Position numbers and translations under genes: made by a program. Of a stretch of DNA of 64,000 nucleotides, positions 26,514-36,502 are shown one piece after another. The DNA is from Candidatus Gastranaerophilales bacterium. Lineage in GTDB: Bacteria; Cyanobacteriota; Vampirovibrionia; Gastranaerophilales; Gastranaerophilaceae. Location of the stretch: contig CALUVV010000008.1 of the NCBI GenBank assembly GCA_944324305.1, forward strand, positions 62,001 to 126,000, in the 5' to 3' direction. How positions within the stretch are numbered: the stretch's first letter is position 1; every line of letters starts with the position of its first letter. Under the pieces are notes generated by a model. It was not told the origin of the DNA. It was given only the letters and a program-made list of their open reading frames with translations, and did no database searches.

Positions 26514-27914
26514 ATGAGTACAAAAGAGATTAAGTGGACTATGTTTGTAATTACGGCTGTCGGCAATTTTATTGCCATGCTGGATGCAACAACGGTTAAT
26601 CTTGCTCTTTATCCTATGGCTGTGGATTTACATGTTACAATGAGCCGGATACAATGGGTAATGATTGCTTATATGCTTGTTCTTACGGTATTTTTACCGT
26701 TTTTCGGCAAACTGGGGGATATTTTTCCTAAAAATAAACTTTATTCGGTCGGTTTCTCTCTTTTTGCACTCGGAGCTTTTTTAAATACTACAGCTGACAG
26801 CTTCGGTTTACTAATAGCATACAGATGTCTGGAAGCTCTCGGGGCTTCCATAATGCTTTCAAATGCGCAGGCTATTATTGCAACTATTTTCAAAAAAGAA
26901 AGACGCGGAAAAGCTTTGGGGTTAAACGGCTGTATCGTTGCAATCGGCGGAATGAGCGGTCCTGCACTCGGCGGAATTTTAATAAACTCATTCGGCTGGC
27001 ATTCGGTATTTTTTCCCTGTATACCTGTAGCACTTGCAGGAGCTTATTATGCGTACAAAATGCTTCCGCATGCCATTAAAACTGACAGAAAAAATTTCAA
27101 ATTCGACTACAAAGGTTTTTTCTATTTTACAATAAGCCTTTTTGCACTACTGCTTGCAATCTCGGAAGGCCACAGCTGGGGCTGGAATTCTCTAAAAATA
27201 ATTTCACTTGGTGTAATAACTTTAATATTCGGTGTTCTGTTCTATATCAGAGATCACCATATTAATTATCCGTTAATCAACTTTTCCATGTTCAAGATTA
27301 AACCGTTTACTTTTGGTAATCTTGCGGTAATGACATCTTACATGGCAATGTATACGAACAGCATTTTGCTGCCTTTCTTTTTGCAGGAAATTTTAAAATA
27401 CAATGCGCTTAAAACAGGTCTTTTAATTTTACCGTATTCCGTAACTCTTTCTGTTATGGCACCGATTGCAGGAAGGCTTTCGGGAAAATACGGAAGCAGA
27501 TATTTAACTCTTGCGGGTCCTCTGGTTTACTGCATAGCACTTTTAATGTTTACGTTGTATGATAAAAACGCCGCAATGTGGCAGATTGTTCTCGCATCGG
27601 GCATAATGGGGATAGGAAACGGATTATTTCAATCGCCTTCAAATAACGCGATTATGACATGCGTGAAAACGGAAGAACTCGGCCTTGCATCGGGAATTCT
27701 GGCATTATCAAGAAACATGGGAAATATATTGGGAGTAGCCGTAACAATCACATTATTCGAAACATTCAGAAACATTTTTCTTGAAACAGGCAAAGTTTAC
27801 GATTTAGCGTTTTTATCATCTTACAGAACAACAATGTGTTTCGGAATATTTTTCGGGCTTTGCTGCTTAACATTCGCATACATTGCATACAAGCCTCACA
27901 AAACTACACATTAA
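26514..27914 (+). CDS. MFS transporter, DHA2 (EmrB/QacA-type) drug exporter
   Basis: 466 residues with about 14 hydrophobic segments. Family motifs: FIAMLDATTVNLAL in helix 1, the loop FGKLGDIFPKNKLY (motif A) and the helix-5 stretch GGMSGPALGGIL (motif C, typical of exporters). It would export drugs or other amphiphiles using the proton gradient. The partner EmrA is not adjacent. TAAAAT 8 bases before the ATG suggests a very short or absent leader. Confidence 0.9.
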   Translation: MSTKEIKWTMFVITAVGNFIAMLDATTVNLALYPMAVDLHVTMSRIQWVMIAYMLVLTVFLPFFGKLGDIFPKNKLYSVGFSLFALGAFLNTTADSFGLLIAYRCLEALGASIMLSNAQAIIATIFKKERRGKALGLNGCIVAIGGMSGPALGGILINSFGWHSVFFPCIPVALAGAYYAYKMLPHAIKTDRKNFKFDYKGFFYFTISLFALLLAISEGHSWGWNSLKIISLGVITLIFGVLFYIRDHHINYPLINFSMFKIKPFTFGNLAVMTSYMAMYTNSILLPFFLQEILKYNALKTGLLILPYSVTLSVMAPIAGRLSGKYGSRYLTLAGPLVYCIALLMFTLYDKNAAMWQIVLASGIMGIGNGLFQSPSNNAIMTCVKTEELGLASGILALSRNMGNILGVAVTITLFETFRNIFLETGKVYDLAFLSSYRTTMCFGIFFGLCCLTFAYIAYKPHKTTH

Positions 27915-27991
27915 ACTTGAAAATTTATTATCAGCAGTATAAAATTAAAGTGTAATATTTACACTAAACAACTTATAAATGGCAGGTAATT

Positions 27992-29791
27992 ATGACAACA
28001 CAAAATGAAAATATACGAAATATAGCGATTATCGCTCACGTTGACCATGGCAAGACAACCCTTGTTGACTGTCTTTTAAAACAGGCAGGAGCATTCAGAG
28101 CTAATCAGCAGGTGCAGGAACGCGTATTAGACAGCAACGACCTGGAAAGAGAACGCGGAATTACAATTCTTTCCAAAAATATTTCAATTAACTATAAAAA
28201 TACAAAAATTAATGTAGTAGATACCCCGGGACACGCTGACTTCGGCGGAGAAGTAGAACGCGTACTCGGAATGGTAGACGGTGCATTATTAATTGTTGAC
28301 GCGGCAGAAGGACCGATGCCGCAGACAAGATTTGTATTGTCAAAGGCTTTGGAATTAGGTTTGAAAATTATTGTAGTAATTAACAAAATCGACAAACCGG
28401 CTGCAGAACCTTTAACAGCACTCGATAAAGTTTTTGATTTATTTACAGAGTTAACTGACAGAGAAGATTTAATTGATTTTCCTTTCATTTTCTCAAGCAG
28501 TTTAAACGGCTTTGCAATAAAAGATTTAGATGATGAAAGAAAAGATATGATACCGCTGCTTGATTGTATCTTAGAAAATATTCAACCGCCAAAATGTGAT
28601 TCGTCAAAACCTTTCCAATTCAGAGCTACAACCCTTGATTACAACGAATATGTAGGAAGAATTGTAATCGGAAGAATTGAAAACGGAAAAGTTAAATCTC
28701 AAGAACAGGTTTGCGTAGTTCATGCAGACGGAAGCCGGGAAAAAGGAAAAATTACAAAATTATTCGGTTTTCATGATTTAGGCAGAGTTGAAATTGAAGA
28801 AGCTCTTGCAGGAGATATTGTCGGAATTGCAGGTTTTTCAGATATTCAAATCGGAGAAAGTATCTGCTCAACATCGGATCCGCAGCCGCTTCCGCTTATT
28901 AAAGTTGACGAACCGACATTACAAATGAACTTCTCAGTAAACGACAGCCCGTTTGCGGGAACAGAGGGAAAATTTGTAACATCACGCCAGCTAAGAAAAA
29001 GACTTTACGATGAACTTGAAAAAAATGTAAGTTTACGTGTAGAAGATACAGAAAGTACTGATGTATTCAGAGTATCAGGAAGAGGAGAACTTCACCTCGG
29101 AATTTTAATAGAAACAATGCGCCGCGAAGGTTATGAATTTCAGGTTTCAAAACCGGAAGTTATTTATAAGAATATTGACGGCAAACAATGCGAACCTTAT
29201 GAAAACCTAATTGTTGATGTTCCCGAAGGTTATGCGGGAAGCTGTATCGACAGACTTTCAGGAAGAAAAGCCGAAATGAAAGAAATGCAGAATAATAAAG
29301 GAAGAACAACAATGGTATTCCATATTCCCGCACGCGGACTTATCGGTTTCAGAAGCGAATTCATCAGAATGACGCGCGGTGAAGGTATTATGTATCATAC
29401 ATTCCTGCATTACAGACCTTTTGCGGGAGACATTCCGCGCCAGAGAAACGGTTCTATTATTGCCCATGAACAGGGAGAAGCTATTCCTTACGCATTGGCT
29501 CAATATGAAGATAGAGGAACATTCTTTGTAACCCCGAAAACTAAAGTTTACCGCGGAATGATTATCGGTGAATGCAATAAACCTCAAGATATAGTAGTTA
29601 ATATTTGCAAAACGAAAAAATTAACCAACATGAGAAGTGCAACAGCTGACGTAATGGTAACACTTCAGGCTCACAAAGAAATGTCACTTGAAGAATGTAT
29701 GGAATACATCGGTGATGATGAACTTGTTGAAATAACTCCTGAAAACGTCAGAATAAGAAAAGCCGACTTAACCAAAAAGGTATACAATTAA
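27992..29791 (+). CDS. typA: Translational GTPase TypA/BipA
   Basis: 599 residues, full length. G1 [12 protein letters not shown], switch region RERGITI, G3 [15 protein letters not shown] and G4 [10 protein letters not shown] are in order. The TypA C-terminal domain includes [18 protein letters not shown] and [14 protein letters not shown]. It binds ribosomes and aids assembly and stress adaptation. The start ATG follows GGCAGGTAATT. Confidence 0.97.
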   Translation: MTTQNENIRNIAIIAHVDHGKTTLVDCLLKQAGAFRANQQVQERVLDSNDLERERGITILSKNISINYKNTKINVVDTPGHADFGGEVERVLGMVDGALLIVDAAEGPMPQTRFVLSKALELGLKIIVVINKIDKPAAEPLTALDKVFDLFTELTDREDLIDFPFIFSSSLNGFAIKDLDDERKDMIPLLDCILENIQPPKCDSSKPFQFRATTLDYNEYVGRIVIGRIENGKVKSQEQVCVVHADGSREKGKITKLFGFHDLGRVEIEEALAGDIVGIAGFSDIQIGESICSTSDPQPLPLIKVDEPTLQMNFSVNDSPFAGTEGKFVTSRQLRKRLYDELEKNVSLRVEDTESTDVFRVSGRGELHLGILIETMRREGYEFQVSKPEVIYKNIDGKQCEPYENLIVDVPEGYAGSCIDRLSGRKAEMKEMQNNKGRTTMVFHIPARGLIGFRSEFIRMTRGEGIMYHTFLHYRPFAGDIPRQRNGSIIAHEQGEAIPYALAQYEDRGTFFVTPKTKVYRGMIIGECNKPQDIVVNICKTKKLTNMRSATADVMVTLQAHKEMSLEECMEYIGDDELVEITPENVRIRKADLTKKVYN

Positions 29792-29820
29792 AAAAGACCG
29801 CTTTAAAAGCGGTCTTTTTT
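29790..29820. terminator. Bidirectional terminator between typA and prepilin gene
   Basis: Stem AAAAAAGACCGCTTT with its complement and T runs at both ends. It overlaps the stop codon of the convergent prepilin gene. Confidence 0.85.
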
Positions 29821-30573
29821 AATAAGTCATTTCCCAATTGTCATTTAATATTTTACCGAAACATCCTGTCCAATTATTATTAGCAGAAGTACAATCTGCA
29901 GCATAGTTTGTATCTCTGACATCTTTATCAGGTTTACTTCCATCATCTGACCAATCATCTACAGTTCCGTCATTATAAATATAAATTGCAAATATATCAC
30001 GACCTGCAATATTGGGTCCTTTGACGCCGTTAATGTCTACATATAAACTTGCAATCCTATCACCGGTAATAAAAGAATCAAATCCAACAGATGCACCGCT
30101 GCTAATCGAAAAATAACCGCCACTTAATCTGGTTCCGATTTGTTCTGAATCATTTATTTTTCTATACTCATTATTTGGGGCGAAACAAGGTTCTTGTTCA
30201 GAACCGCAATCATTTACAACTTTAAAATAAGATTGAAAAAAAGATTTTAATGCATTATTATCAGTTAACCCTGCTTCTTTTAAATTTAATGCATTTCTAT
30301 CAGTTTGATATTGAATAAGTGCCTGAGATAACTCATTATAAAATTTATGCAGTTGTGTTACATAAGTTTTACGCTGATGATTTTGCATCAATGTAGGCAC
30401 AGTCATTGCAGATACTACACCGATTATTCCTAAAGTTACAAGTACTTCTGCCAAAGTAAAACCCAAGCGTGCCGCTTGACCCGACACAACAGGTTTGAAC
30501 AAACCTTCAAAACTTCCGGAAGAAGCTAAGAAACGCCCCCCCCCCGAGTTGCAATTTTAAATAAATTTTTCAT
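29819..30573 (-). CDS. Type IV prepilin-like protein, leader frame broken by a 10-base G tract
   Basis: The start is ATG 30573 behind GAAAGGAG. The leader MKNLFKIAT leads into G10, then a longer spacer (RFLASSGSFEGLF, VVSGQAARLG) before FTLAEVLVTLG. 28 bases precede the run, so 8 or 11 G are in frame. The mature part is about 215 residues, with Cys pair DCGSEQEPC, motif DINGVKGPNIAGRDIF and C-terminus CFGKILNDNWEMTY. It is a close paralog of the genes ending at 5268, 33511 and 36503. It has its own promoter and is divergent from mlaE. Confidence 0.85.
30536..30545. repeat. C10 homopolymer in prepilin leader
   Basis: Ten C on the top strand in the context ACG-C10-GAG. In-frame lengths are 8 or 11. 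Confidence 0.9.
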
Positions 30574-30599
30574 AATGGCTCCTTTCATTATTATTTATT

Positions 30600-30628
30600 A
30601 TTATAAATTATTCTCAGACTTTTTGCAA
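30600..30628 (-). promoter_or_regulatory. Promoter of the prepilin gene at 29819-30573
   Basis: On the minus strand TTGCAA, 17-base spacer, TATAAT. Confidence 0.7.
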
Positions 30629-30633
30629 TAAAA

Positions 30634-30662
30634 TTGCATTAAATAAAGATTTTTTGTATAAT
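30634..30662 (+). promoter_or_regulatory. Promoter of mlaE (leaderless start)
   Basis: TTGCAT, 17-base spacer, TATAAT. ATG 30669 is exactly 7 bases past the -10 edge. It is back-to-back with the prepilin promoter. Confidence 0.7.
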
Positions 30663-30668
30663 TCAGAA

Positions 30669-31478
30669 ATGGGCAGCTTACAAAAATATTACAAACAATC
30701 AGCAACCTATAAAATTTTTTCGGGAATATTTGCCGAGCTTGAAGAATTTCTTGATACACTCGGAAAAATAACTCTTAACGGCATTGAAGTAATAAAATGC
30801 ATTTTTAAATGGCAGATTGACAAAAAAGAAGTTGCAGAACAGTGTTACAGATTTGGCGTAACTTCACTTCCGATAACGCTGTCTATTGTCGGAATGACTT
30901 CAATAATTGTTGCTTCACAGGTTGCTCTGGAAATGGTTAAGCAGGGCGGGAGCAATTTTGTCGGACTTTTAATGACTATGCTTATAGTAAGAGAAGTCGG
31001 AGTTATTATGTCGGGATTTGCAATTATATCTATGATAGGCTCGTCGCTTGCTTCTGAAATTGCAACTATGAGGGTTACCGAGCAAATTGATGCTATAAAG
31101 GTGTTAAAAGTTAATCCGGTAAATTATTTATTTGTTCCTAGGGTTCTTTCGGGAATTATAATGATGCCTTCCGTTGTTGTAATTGCGTCAGCCGTCGGGG
31201 TTATTGCAGGAGCTGTTACCGCAAACCTGACATCAGGACTGGGATACAGAGCTTTTTTTGATTCCGCCTGGCTCGGAATTTATATGAAAGACCTCGGGGT
31301 TTGTCTTTTAAAGGCATTATTTTTCGGCGGAACAATTGCACTTATAAGCTGTTCTTGCGGGTATTACGCAAAAGGCGGGGCAAAAGGCGTCGGAGAAGCC
31401 ACTACAAAAGCGGTTGTATGGTCTTTTGTTGCAATCGTAATATGGGATATGATATTTGCTATAGCATTTTTCTTTTAA
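30669..31478 (+). CDS. mlaE: MlaE/YrbE-type ABC transporter permease
   Basis: 269 residues from ATG 30669. Five or so membrane segments, with the family core GVIMSGFAIISMIGSSLASEI and TMRVTEQIDAIKVLKVNP. MlaE forms the membrane part of the lipid transporter linking inner and outer membrane. The ATPase gene follows after 19 bases. No MlaD substrate-binding gene is adjacent. The frame also opens at a TTG upstream, but that TTG overlaps the promoter. Confidence 0.9.
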   Translation: MGSLQKYYKQSATYKIFSGIFAELEEFLDTLGKITLNGIEVIKCIFKWQIDKKEVAEQCYRFGVTSLPITLSIVGMTSIIVASQVALEMVKQGGSNFVGLLMTMLIVREVGVIMSGFAIISMIGSSLASEIATMRVTEQIDAIKVLKVNPVNYLFVPRVLSGIIMMPSVVVIASAVGVIAGAVTANLTSGLGYRAFFDSAWLGIYMKDLGVCLLKALFFGGTIALISCSCGYYAKGGAKGVGEATTKAVVWSFVAIVIWDMIFAIAFFF

Positions 31479-31497
31479 AGAGGTAAAATCTTAAATC

Positions 31498-32223
31498 ATG
31501 AGTATTGAAGTAAAAAATTTAATAAAAATATTTGATGATAAACGTGTCATAGATGACGTTTCATTCAAGGTTGAGAATGGAGAAACCCTCGCAATAGTAG
31601 GATTTTCCGGCTCGGGGAAAAGTACGATATTAAAACTTATATGCGGGCTTTTAACTCCCGACAGCGGGGAAATTATTACATCCGAAGGTGATATTGCTAT
31701 GGTGTTCCAGTATTCGGCACTGTTTGATTCGCTTAATGTTGCCGATAACATAGCATTTGCTCTGCATGAAAGAAAAGATTTAAGAAATAAATATTCCGAA
31801 AAAGAAATAAAAAACATTGTAGCCGAAAAGCTTGAACTTGTAGGATTAAAAGGTATTGAAAACAAATTTCCGTCAGAACTTTCAGGCGGGATGCAGAAAC
31901 GTGTAAGCTTTGCACGCGCAATTGTAACCGAACCTAATTCAATACTTTATGACGAACCGACAGCAGGTTTAGACCCGATTTCTTCTACGCTTATTGAAGA
32001 TTACATCGTGAGATTAAAAGATGAAACAAATGCAGCATCTGTTGTAGTTACACACCAGATGTCAACGATTAAAAGAACAGCGGATAAAGTCATTATGCTT
32101 TATGAGGGAAAAGTTGTTTTCGAAGGAACGCCCGAACAAATGCTTAGACAGGACAACGACTATACAAGGCAGTTTGTAACAGCATCGCTTGATGGCCCTA
32201 TGAAAATGATTTCCGAGAATTAA
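31498..32223 (+). CDS. mlaF: MlaF-type ABC transporter ATP-binding protein
   Basis: 241 residues. Walker A GFSGSGKST, signature LSGGMQKRVSFARAI and Walker B ILYDEPTAGLDP. The GGMxKRV signature form is typical of the Mla branch. It forms the transporter with the upstream permease. The start ATG follows AAAGAGG. Confidence 0.92.
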   Translation: MSIEVKNLIKIFDDKRVIDDVSFKVENGETLAIVGFSGSGKSTILKLICGLLTPDSGEIITSEGDIAMVFQYSALFDSLNVADNIAFALHERKDLRNKYSEKEIKNIVAEKLELVGLKGIENKFPSELSGGMQKRVSFARAIVTEPNSILYDEPTAGLDPISSTLIEDYIVRLKDETNAASVVVTHQMSTIKRTADKVIMLYEGKVVFEGTPEQMLRQDNDYTRQFVTASLDGPMKMISEN

Positions 32224-32235
32224 GAAAGGGAAAAT

Positions 32236-33486
32236 ATGAATACTGAAAAATTATTTAATAAAGAGGTTATGTCTCTTGAGACTTATATTATGTTTAAGCT
32301 TAAAGAGGAAACCGCAAGATTAAAAGACGAACTTACGGCAAAAAACAGAGCACCTATATCACTTTCAATGGGAGCTCCTACGGCAAATCCGCCTGAAACT
32401 CTTATAAAAAGATTAAAAGAAATACTCAATGAGGACGGTATTCATACCTATTCAACTCCGAAAGGTGAAACTTATTTCAGAAAAGCAATTGCGCAAAGAA
32501 TGAAAAATCGTTTTGGGGTAGAATTGGATCCTGAAACGGAAATATTTTCTCTTGTTGGCTCCAAAGAAGGTATAGCAAATCTTGTACGATTTATTACAAC
32601 CCCGAAACACGAAGAACTTGAAAAAGATGTAATAATGGTTCCCGACCCCTGCTATGCTTCATATTTACAGTTTATTCAATGTTCCGGAGCAAAAGCCTAC
32701 CCGATGCCTTTGACAAAGGAAAATGACTACCAGCCCAATGTTGAAGAAATTTATAATCAAATAATAAAAGACGGTTATAAAGCAGAAAATATTAAAGCAT
32801 TATTTATAAATTACCCGAATAACCCGCTCGGAAGCTCTGCAACAAAAGCATATGTCCAATCCGTAATAAATTTCTGTAAAAAATATGATATTCTTCTCGT
32901 TTCAGATGCGGCATACTGTGATATGTATTTTACTGAGGATGAAAAACCTTTCAGTATATTTGAACTTGAAGGAGCAAAAGACATTGGTATAGAGTTTTAC
33001 AGTTTTTCTAAACCTTATGCAGTTACAGGATGGAGACTAGGATGGGTATGCGGAAATAAAGAAGTTGTTCAACGCTTCGGGAAAGGCAAATCTACAATTG
33101 ACAACGGGATATTTAAAGCTCTGCAGAAGGCTTGCGCTGAAATATTAAATTCAGAAGAAGGAGATAAATATATCGAAGAAAAGAATAAAGGGTACGCAAG
33201 AAAACAGGCAATAATGGTAAAAGGTTTTAAAGAATTGGGCTGGCCGATTGATGAAAACACAGTGCCCCACACAACTTTCTACTTGTGGCTTCCGATACCG
33301 AAAAGATATGCTTCGGCTTTTAAATTCTGTGAAGACGTTTTGAAGACATCAGGCGTGGTTCTGGTTCCCGGCAATGCATTCGGGAATCACGGAGAAGGCT
33401 TTTTCAGACTGTCTTTTGTATGTTCTGATGAGCAGCTTCAAGAGGTTATTGACAGGTTCAAAGCTGACGGTTTTACATTTAATTAA
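32236..33486 (+). CDS. PLP-dependent aminotransferase, class I/II (LL-DAP aminotransferase-like)
   Basis: 416 residues. The PLP lysine is in FYSFSKPYAVTGWRLGW. The NYPNNPLGS motif and the C-terminal FFRLSFVC (substrate-binding Arg) are class I/II marks. LSMGAPTANPPETLI at the N-terminus and the length suggest the aspartate or LL-diaminopimelate aminotransferase group. The exact substrate cannot be read from the sequence. It lies 12 bases after mlaF, probably co-transcribed. Confidence 0.8.
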   Translation: MNTEKLFNKEVMSLETYIMFKLKEETARLKDELTAKNRAPISLSMGAPTANPPETLIKRLKEILNEDGIHTYSTPKGETYFRKAIAQRMKNRFGVELDPETEIFSLVGSKEGIANLVRFITTPKHEELEKDVIMVPDPCYASYLQFIQCSGAKAYPMPLTKENDYQPNVEEIYNQIIKDGYKAENIKALFINYPNNPLGSSATKAYVQSVINFCKKYDILLVSDAAYCDMYFTEDEKPFSIFELEGAKDIGIEFYSFSKPYAVTGWRLGWVCGNKEVVQRFGKGKSTIDNGIFKALQKACAEILNSEEGDKYIEEKNKGYARKQAIMVKGFKELGWPIDENTVPHTTFYLWLPIPKRYASAFKFCEDVLKTSGVVLVPGNAFGNHGEGFFRLSFVCSDEQLQEVIDRFKADGFTFN

Positions 33487-33512
33487 AAAAGGCTCCTTTC
33501 GGAGCCTTTTTT
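33485..33512. terminator. Bidirectional terminator between aminotransferase and prepilin genes
   Basis: AAAAAAGGCTCC/GGAGCCTTTTTT with a 4-base loop, overlapping the prepilin stop. Confidence 0.85.
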
Positions 33513-34205
33513 AATACGTCATCTCCCAATTATCATTCAAAATTTTTCCGAAACAGCCAAACCAGGTTGTTTCACCTGCAATACAATTATCATTAAAAAC
33601 ATTATCCCTTTGTTCTTTTGTCAAAGGAGCAGCCGGTCCGTTATCATCTATCAGTCCGTTATTATATATATAAACCGCAAATATATCTCTCCCTGCTATA
33701 TTCGGACCTTTTTGACCGTTAGTATCAAGATAAAGATAAAATATTACACTTGTACCTCCGCTATAGTGAGCTGAAAAAGAAGCTCCGCTGGCTAAAGTCA
33801 TATAAATTGGTTCGTTAAATGGAGTACCGATAGTTCTTCCGGAAATAGTTTTATATGAAGAAGCAAGACACGGTGTTTGGGTATCTCCGCAGTCATTTAC
33901 GACATTAAAATATGTCTTAAAAAATGAATTTAGTTCCGCCTGACTTGTTAACCCCGCCTCTTTTAAATTTAATGCATTTTTATCTGTTTGATATTGAATA
34001 AGTGCTTGAGATAACTCATTATAAAATTTATGCAGCTGGGTTACATAAGTCTTACGCTGATGATTTTGCATCAACGACGGCACAGTCATGGCTGAAACTA
34101 CACCGATTATTCCTAAAGTTACTAACACTTCAGCTAAGGTAAAAGCAGGTTTTGGAGCTAAGAAATGCCCCCCCCCCGACTTGTTGAAGTAAACAAATTT
34201 TCCAT
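33511..34205 (-). CDS. Type IV prepilin-like protein, leader frame broken by a 10-base G tract
   Basis: The start is ATG 34205 behind GAAAGGAG. The leader MENLFTSTS leads into G10, then HFLAPKP and AFTLAEVLVTLG. 28 bases precede the run, so 8 or 11 G are in frame. The mature part (about 210 residues) shares NHQRKTYVTQLHKFYNELS and the C-terminus CFGKILNDNWEMTY with its paralogs. The middle is divergent (TLASGASFSAHYSGG), and DTNGQKGPNIAGRDIF is present. Pilin or pseudopilin with switched expression is inferred. Confidence 0.85.
34168..34177. repeat. C10 homopolymer in prepilin leader
   Basis: Ten C on the top strand in the context ATG-C10-GAC. In-frame lengths are 8 or 11. Confidence 0.9.
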
Positions 34206-34237
34206 AATGGCTCCTTTCTATTCAAGTAATCATTTTG

Positions 34238-34266
34238 ATTATAACATTTTTCATATATTTTTTCAA
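34238..34266 (-). promoter_or_regulatory. Promoter of the prepilin gene at 33511-34205
   Basis: On the minus strand TTGAAA, 17-base spacer, TATAAT. Confidence 0.7.
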
Positions 34267-34267
34267 T

Positions 34268-34296
34268 AAAAAAATCGCCTTTATAAGGCGATTTTT
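34268..34296 (-). terminator. Rho-independent terminator after the gene at 34331
   Basis: Stem AAAATCGCCTT/AAGGCGATTTT with a 3-base loop and T runs. Confidence 0.8.
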
Positions 34297-34330
34297 ATGT
34301 ATATGAAATCTGGCAAATTTAATATATCTT

Positions 34331-34702
34331 TTATGAAAGTGCCATTAAAGCTTTCACTGAACGTGCATTATCTCTGACTTCTTCATCAGAATGCATTTCA
34401 ACAGTATCTTCTAAAATCTTCATTGCTTCCGATTTATCTTCCAATGATAAAAGCTCATTGATTGTGCTCATTGCAACAACTGTTGACATGTCATTAATAC
34501 CTTTGCCTTTATTTGTAATTACTACTTTTAAAGCGTCATGCATGTTTTTCTTTACAAGAGCACGTGCAGTCATTTCTCTTATAGCATCGATTTTAGAATT
34601 TGTACCTACATCTTCCAAAATTGAAATTGTTTCAGGGTTAGGATTTAAGCCTAAGCCTTCAATTACGTTTGTTACATCTTTAACTATTTTTTTATCTACC
34701 AT
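34331..34702 (-). CDS. Unknown small helical protein
   Basis: 123 residues, all-helical in appearance, with repeated 35-40 residue units that look HEAT-like (ISILEDVGTNSKIDAIREMT, MKILEDTVEMHSDEEVRDNA). I recognise no family. It starts behind GGAGGAG and follows the gene at 34721 by 18 bases, so the two form an operon. A scaffold or binding role is a guess. Confidence 0.75.
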   Translation of the reverse strand: MVDKKIVKDVTNVIEGLGLNPNPETISILEDVGTNSKIDAIREMTARALVKKNMHDALKVVITNKGKGINDMSTVVAMSTINELLSLEDKSEAMKILEDTVEMHSDEEVRDNARSVKALMALS

Positions 34703-34720
34703 TTGTCTAATCTCCTCCTA

Positions 34721-35227
34721 CTAAATTTCTGCAGCTTCCCACATAGCTATTTTATCAGTTGCAAGTTGTCTTACAGCAATCATGTCATCCATTTTTGATA
34801 CTGATTTAGCCGAGACACCTTGAGGTATCAAATCAGAAACAGGAGTTGATAATTTTTCTATTGCTGAGTTGAAAATAGAAACGGCTTTTTCTTTAGCCGG
34901 AGTAAAAGAGATTTCAACTTCGTTTAATCTATTTAACCATTTTTTCATTCTGTTTCCAAATGCTTTAGCAGATTCTATCATATTGTGGAATTTTTCACCG
35001 ATACCTGAAATAGAGCCAACTAATGCGCTTGCTTTTAATTTACCTGTAAAGCTCGGTTGTTCCGCTTTCTTAGAAGAAGATTCAAATACATCTGCAGTCA
35101 AAACGTTTCCTTTAAAAGAAGATGCTGCAAAAGGATTTGTTGAATTTGAATTTCTTTGAGTAGTTTGTTCGTGTTTGCTTGTATTAAAAAGTCTTTCACG
35201 AATTGATGGGATTGATAAATTTGCCAT
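34721..35227 (-). CDS. Unknown protein with SFKG/SFTG motifs
   Basis: 168 residues. The polar N-terminal third contains two short motifs, SSFKGN and PSFTGK, and the rest is helical with GIGEKFHNMIESAKAFGNRM. No signal peptide or membrane helix. I know no family for it. It is the first gene of a two-gene operon with the helical protein at 34331. Similar F-x-G stretches occur near the N-termini of other unknown proteins in the window. Confidence 0.75.
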   Translation of the reverse strand: MANLSIPSIRERLFNTSKHEQTTQRNSNSTNPFAASSFKGNVLTADVFESSSKKAEQPSFTGKLKASALVGSISGIGEKFHNMIESAKAFGNRMKKWLNRLNEVEISFTPAKEKAVSIFNSAIEKLSTPVSDLIPQGVSAKSVSKMDDMIAVRQLATDKIAMWEAAEI

Positions 35228-35366
35228 TGTAATATCCTTTCGTATAACTTTATTATCGACCCTAATAGAATATCATTATAAAAATTTTAATGGCTCAACC
35301 TTTTGGAGTATTATTATTTGAATTTCTTATACTTTAGTTGTAAAATAAACCTCAGAGGTTATTAAT

Positions 35367-36143
35367 ATGGGATATGAAAATTTAGATAAACTTATAGAAA
35401 CCGTACGTATATTGCGCTCACCGACGGGATGTGAATGGGACAGAGCACAGACGCATGCATCATTACGCCCCAACATGCTTGAAGAAGCTTATGAAGCTGT
35501 TGATGCCATTGTGTCGGGAGACATGAAACATCTAAAAGAAGAACTTGGAGATGTGCTTTTACAGGTGCTTCTTCACTCACAAATTGCGGATGATGAAGGA
35601 GTATTTAATCTTGATGATGTTGCAAAAGGGTTAAACGAAAAGCTTATTCACCGCCACCCGCATGTATTCGGTGATGTAAAAGTAAATTCCACAGATGAAA
35701 TTTTGGACAATTGGGATAAATTAAAACAAGAGGAGAAACCTCACAGAAAATCGGCAATGGACGGGATTTCCAAGTCCCAGTCCGCATTGATGAGTGCTCA
35801 AAAAATCAGCAAACGCGCCGTAAAACAAGGTTTTGAATGGCCTGATGAAAAAACGTTATATGAATGTATTCATTCGGAATTTAAGGAATTTAAAGAAGCT
35901 GTTGAGGAAAAAGACAGAGAGCACATGGAAGAAGAAATGGGAGATATCTTGTTTGCAGTTGTTAATCTTGCACGCTGGAATAAAATTGATGCGGAACAAG
36001 CACTTTTAAAAGCAAATAAAAAATTCATGGCACGTTTCCGTAAAATGGAAGAACTTGCGGAAAAACCGTTAGAAGAATACGATTTCAGGGAATATGATAT
36101 ATTATGGAACCGGGCTAAGGAATGCATATCTGCTGATTGTTAA
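35367..36143 (+). CDS. mazG: Nucleoside triphosphate pyrophosphohydrolase MazG
   Basis: 258 residues, the two-domain form. The first domain has CEWDRAQTHASLRPNMLEEAYE and HLKEELGDVLLQVLLHSQIA. The second has EFKEAVEEKDREHMEEEMGDILFA, with the ExxE...ExxD metal ligands. It hydrolyses (d)NTPs to NMPs and pyrophosphate, and is tied to nutritional stress and damaged nucleotides. Confidence 0.95.
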   Translation: MGYENLDKLIETVRILRSPTGCEWDRAQTHASLRPNMLEEAYEAVDAIVSGDMKHLKEELGDVLLQVLLHSQIADDEGVFNLDDVAKGLNEKLIHRHPHVFGDVKVNSTDEILDNWDKLKQEEKPHRKSAMDGISKSQSALMSAQKISKRAVKQGFEWPDEKTLYECIHSEFKEFKEAVEEKDREHMEEEMGDILFAVVNLARWNKIDAEQALLKANKKFMARFRKMEELAEKPLEEYDFREYDILWNRAKECISADC

Positions 36144-36230
36144 CAAATGTAAACTATCGTTACCCTAAAAAAGCAATTCCTAAATAAAAAAATCCTTTAT
36201 ATAAATATACAGGAAAGAGGATAAGATTTT

Positions 36231-36434
36231 ATGAAAGAACAGGAATTAAATACTTTAATGTCTGTAGTTTCAGACCCTATTAAAAATGTTTATAAGATTG
36301 AATCAAGAAAAGATCTGGAAGAAATTCAGCGTATTATAAGAATTTTTAATATCGCTGAAAGCCAGCATAATAAACATGCAATGCTTTCAATCAAAAATCT
36401 TGCCACTTTGAGATTAGTTTTAAGCAACAATTAA
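36231..36434 (+). CDS. Small unknown protein, 67 residues
   Basis: Initiates at ATG 36231 behind AAAGAGGA and is followed by a terminator, both supporting a real gene. It is helical and charged (SRKDLEEIQRIIRIFNIAE), without a recognised family, signal peptide or membrane helix. Confidence 0.65.
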   Translation: MKEQELNTLMSVVSDPIKNVYKIESRKDLEEIQRIIRIFNIAESQHNKHAMLSIKNLATLRLVLSNN

Positions 36435-36465
36435 TACTCTTGCCCGAAAACCAATAAATATATAA

Positions 36466-36489
36466 AAAGCCCTGATTATTCAGGGCTTT
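36466..36489. terminator. Terminator between small gene and prepilin gene
   Basis: Stem AAAGCCCTGA/CAGGGCTTT, usable from both sides. Confidence 0.75.
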
Positions 36490-36502
36490 GTTGTATTTTT
36501 AA

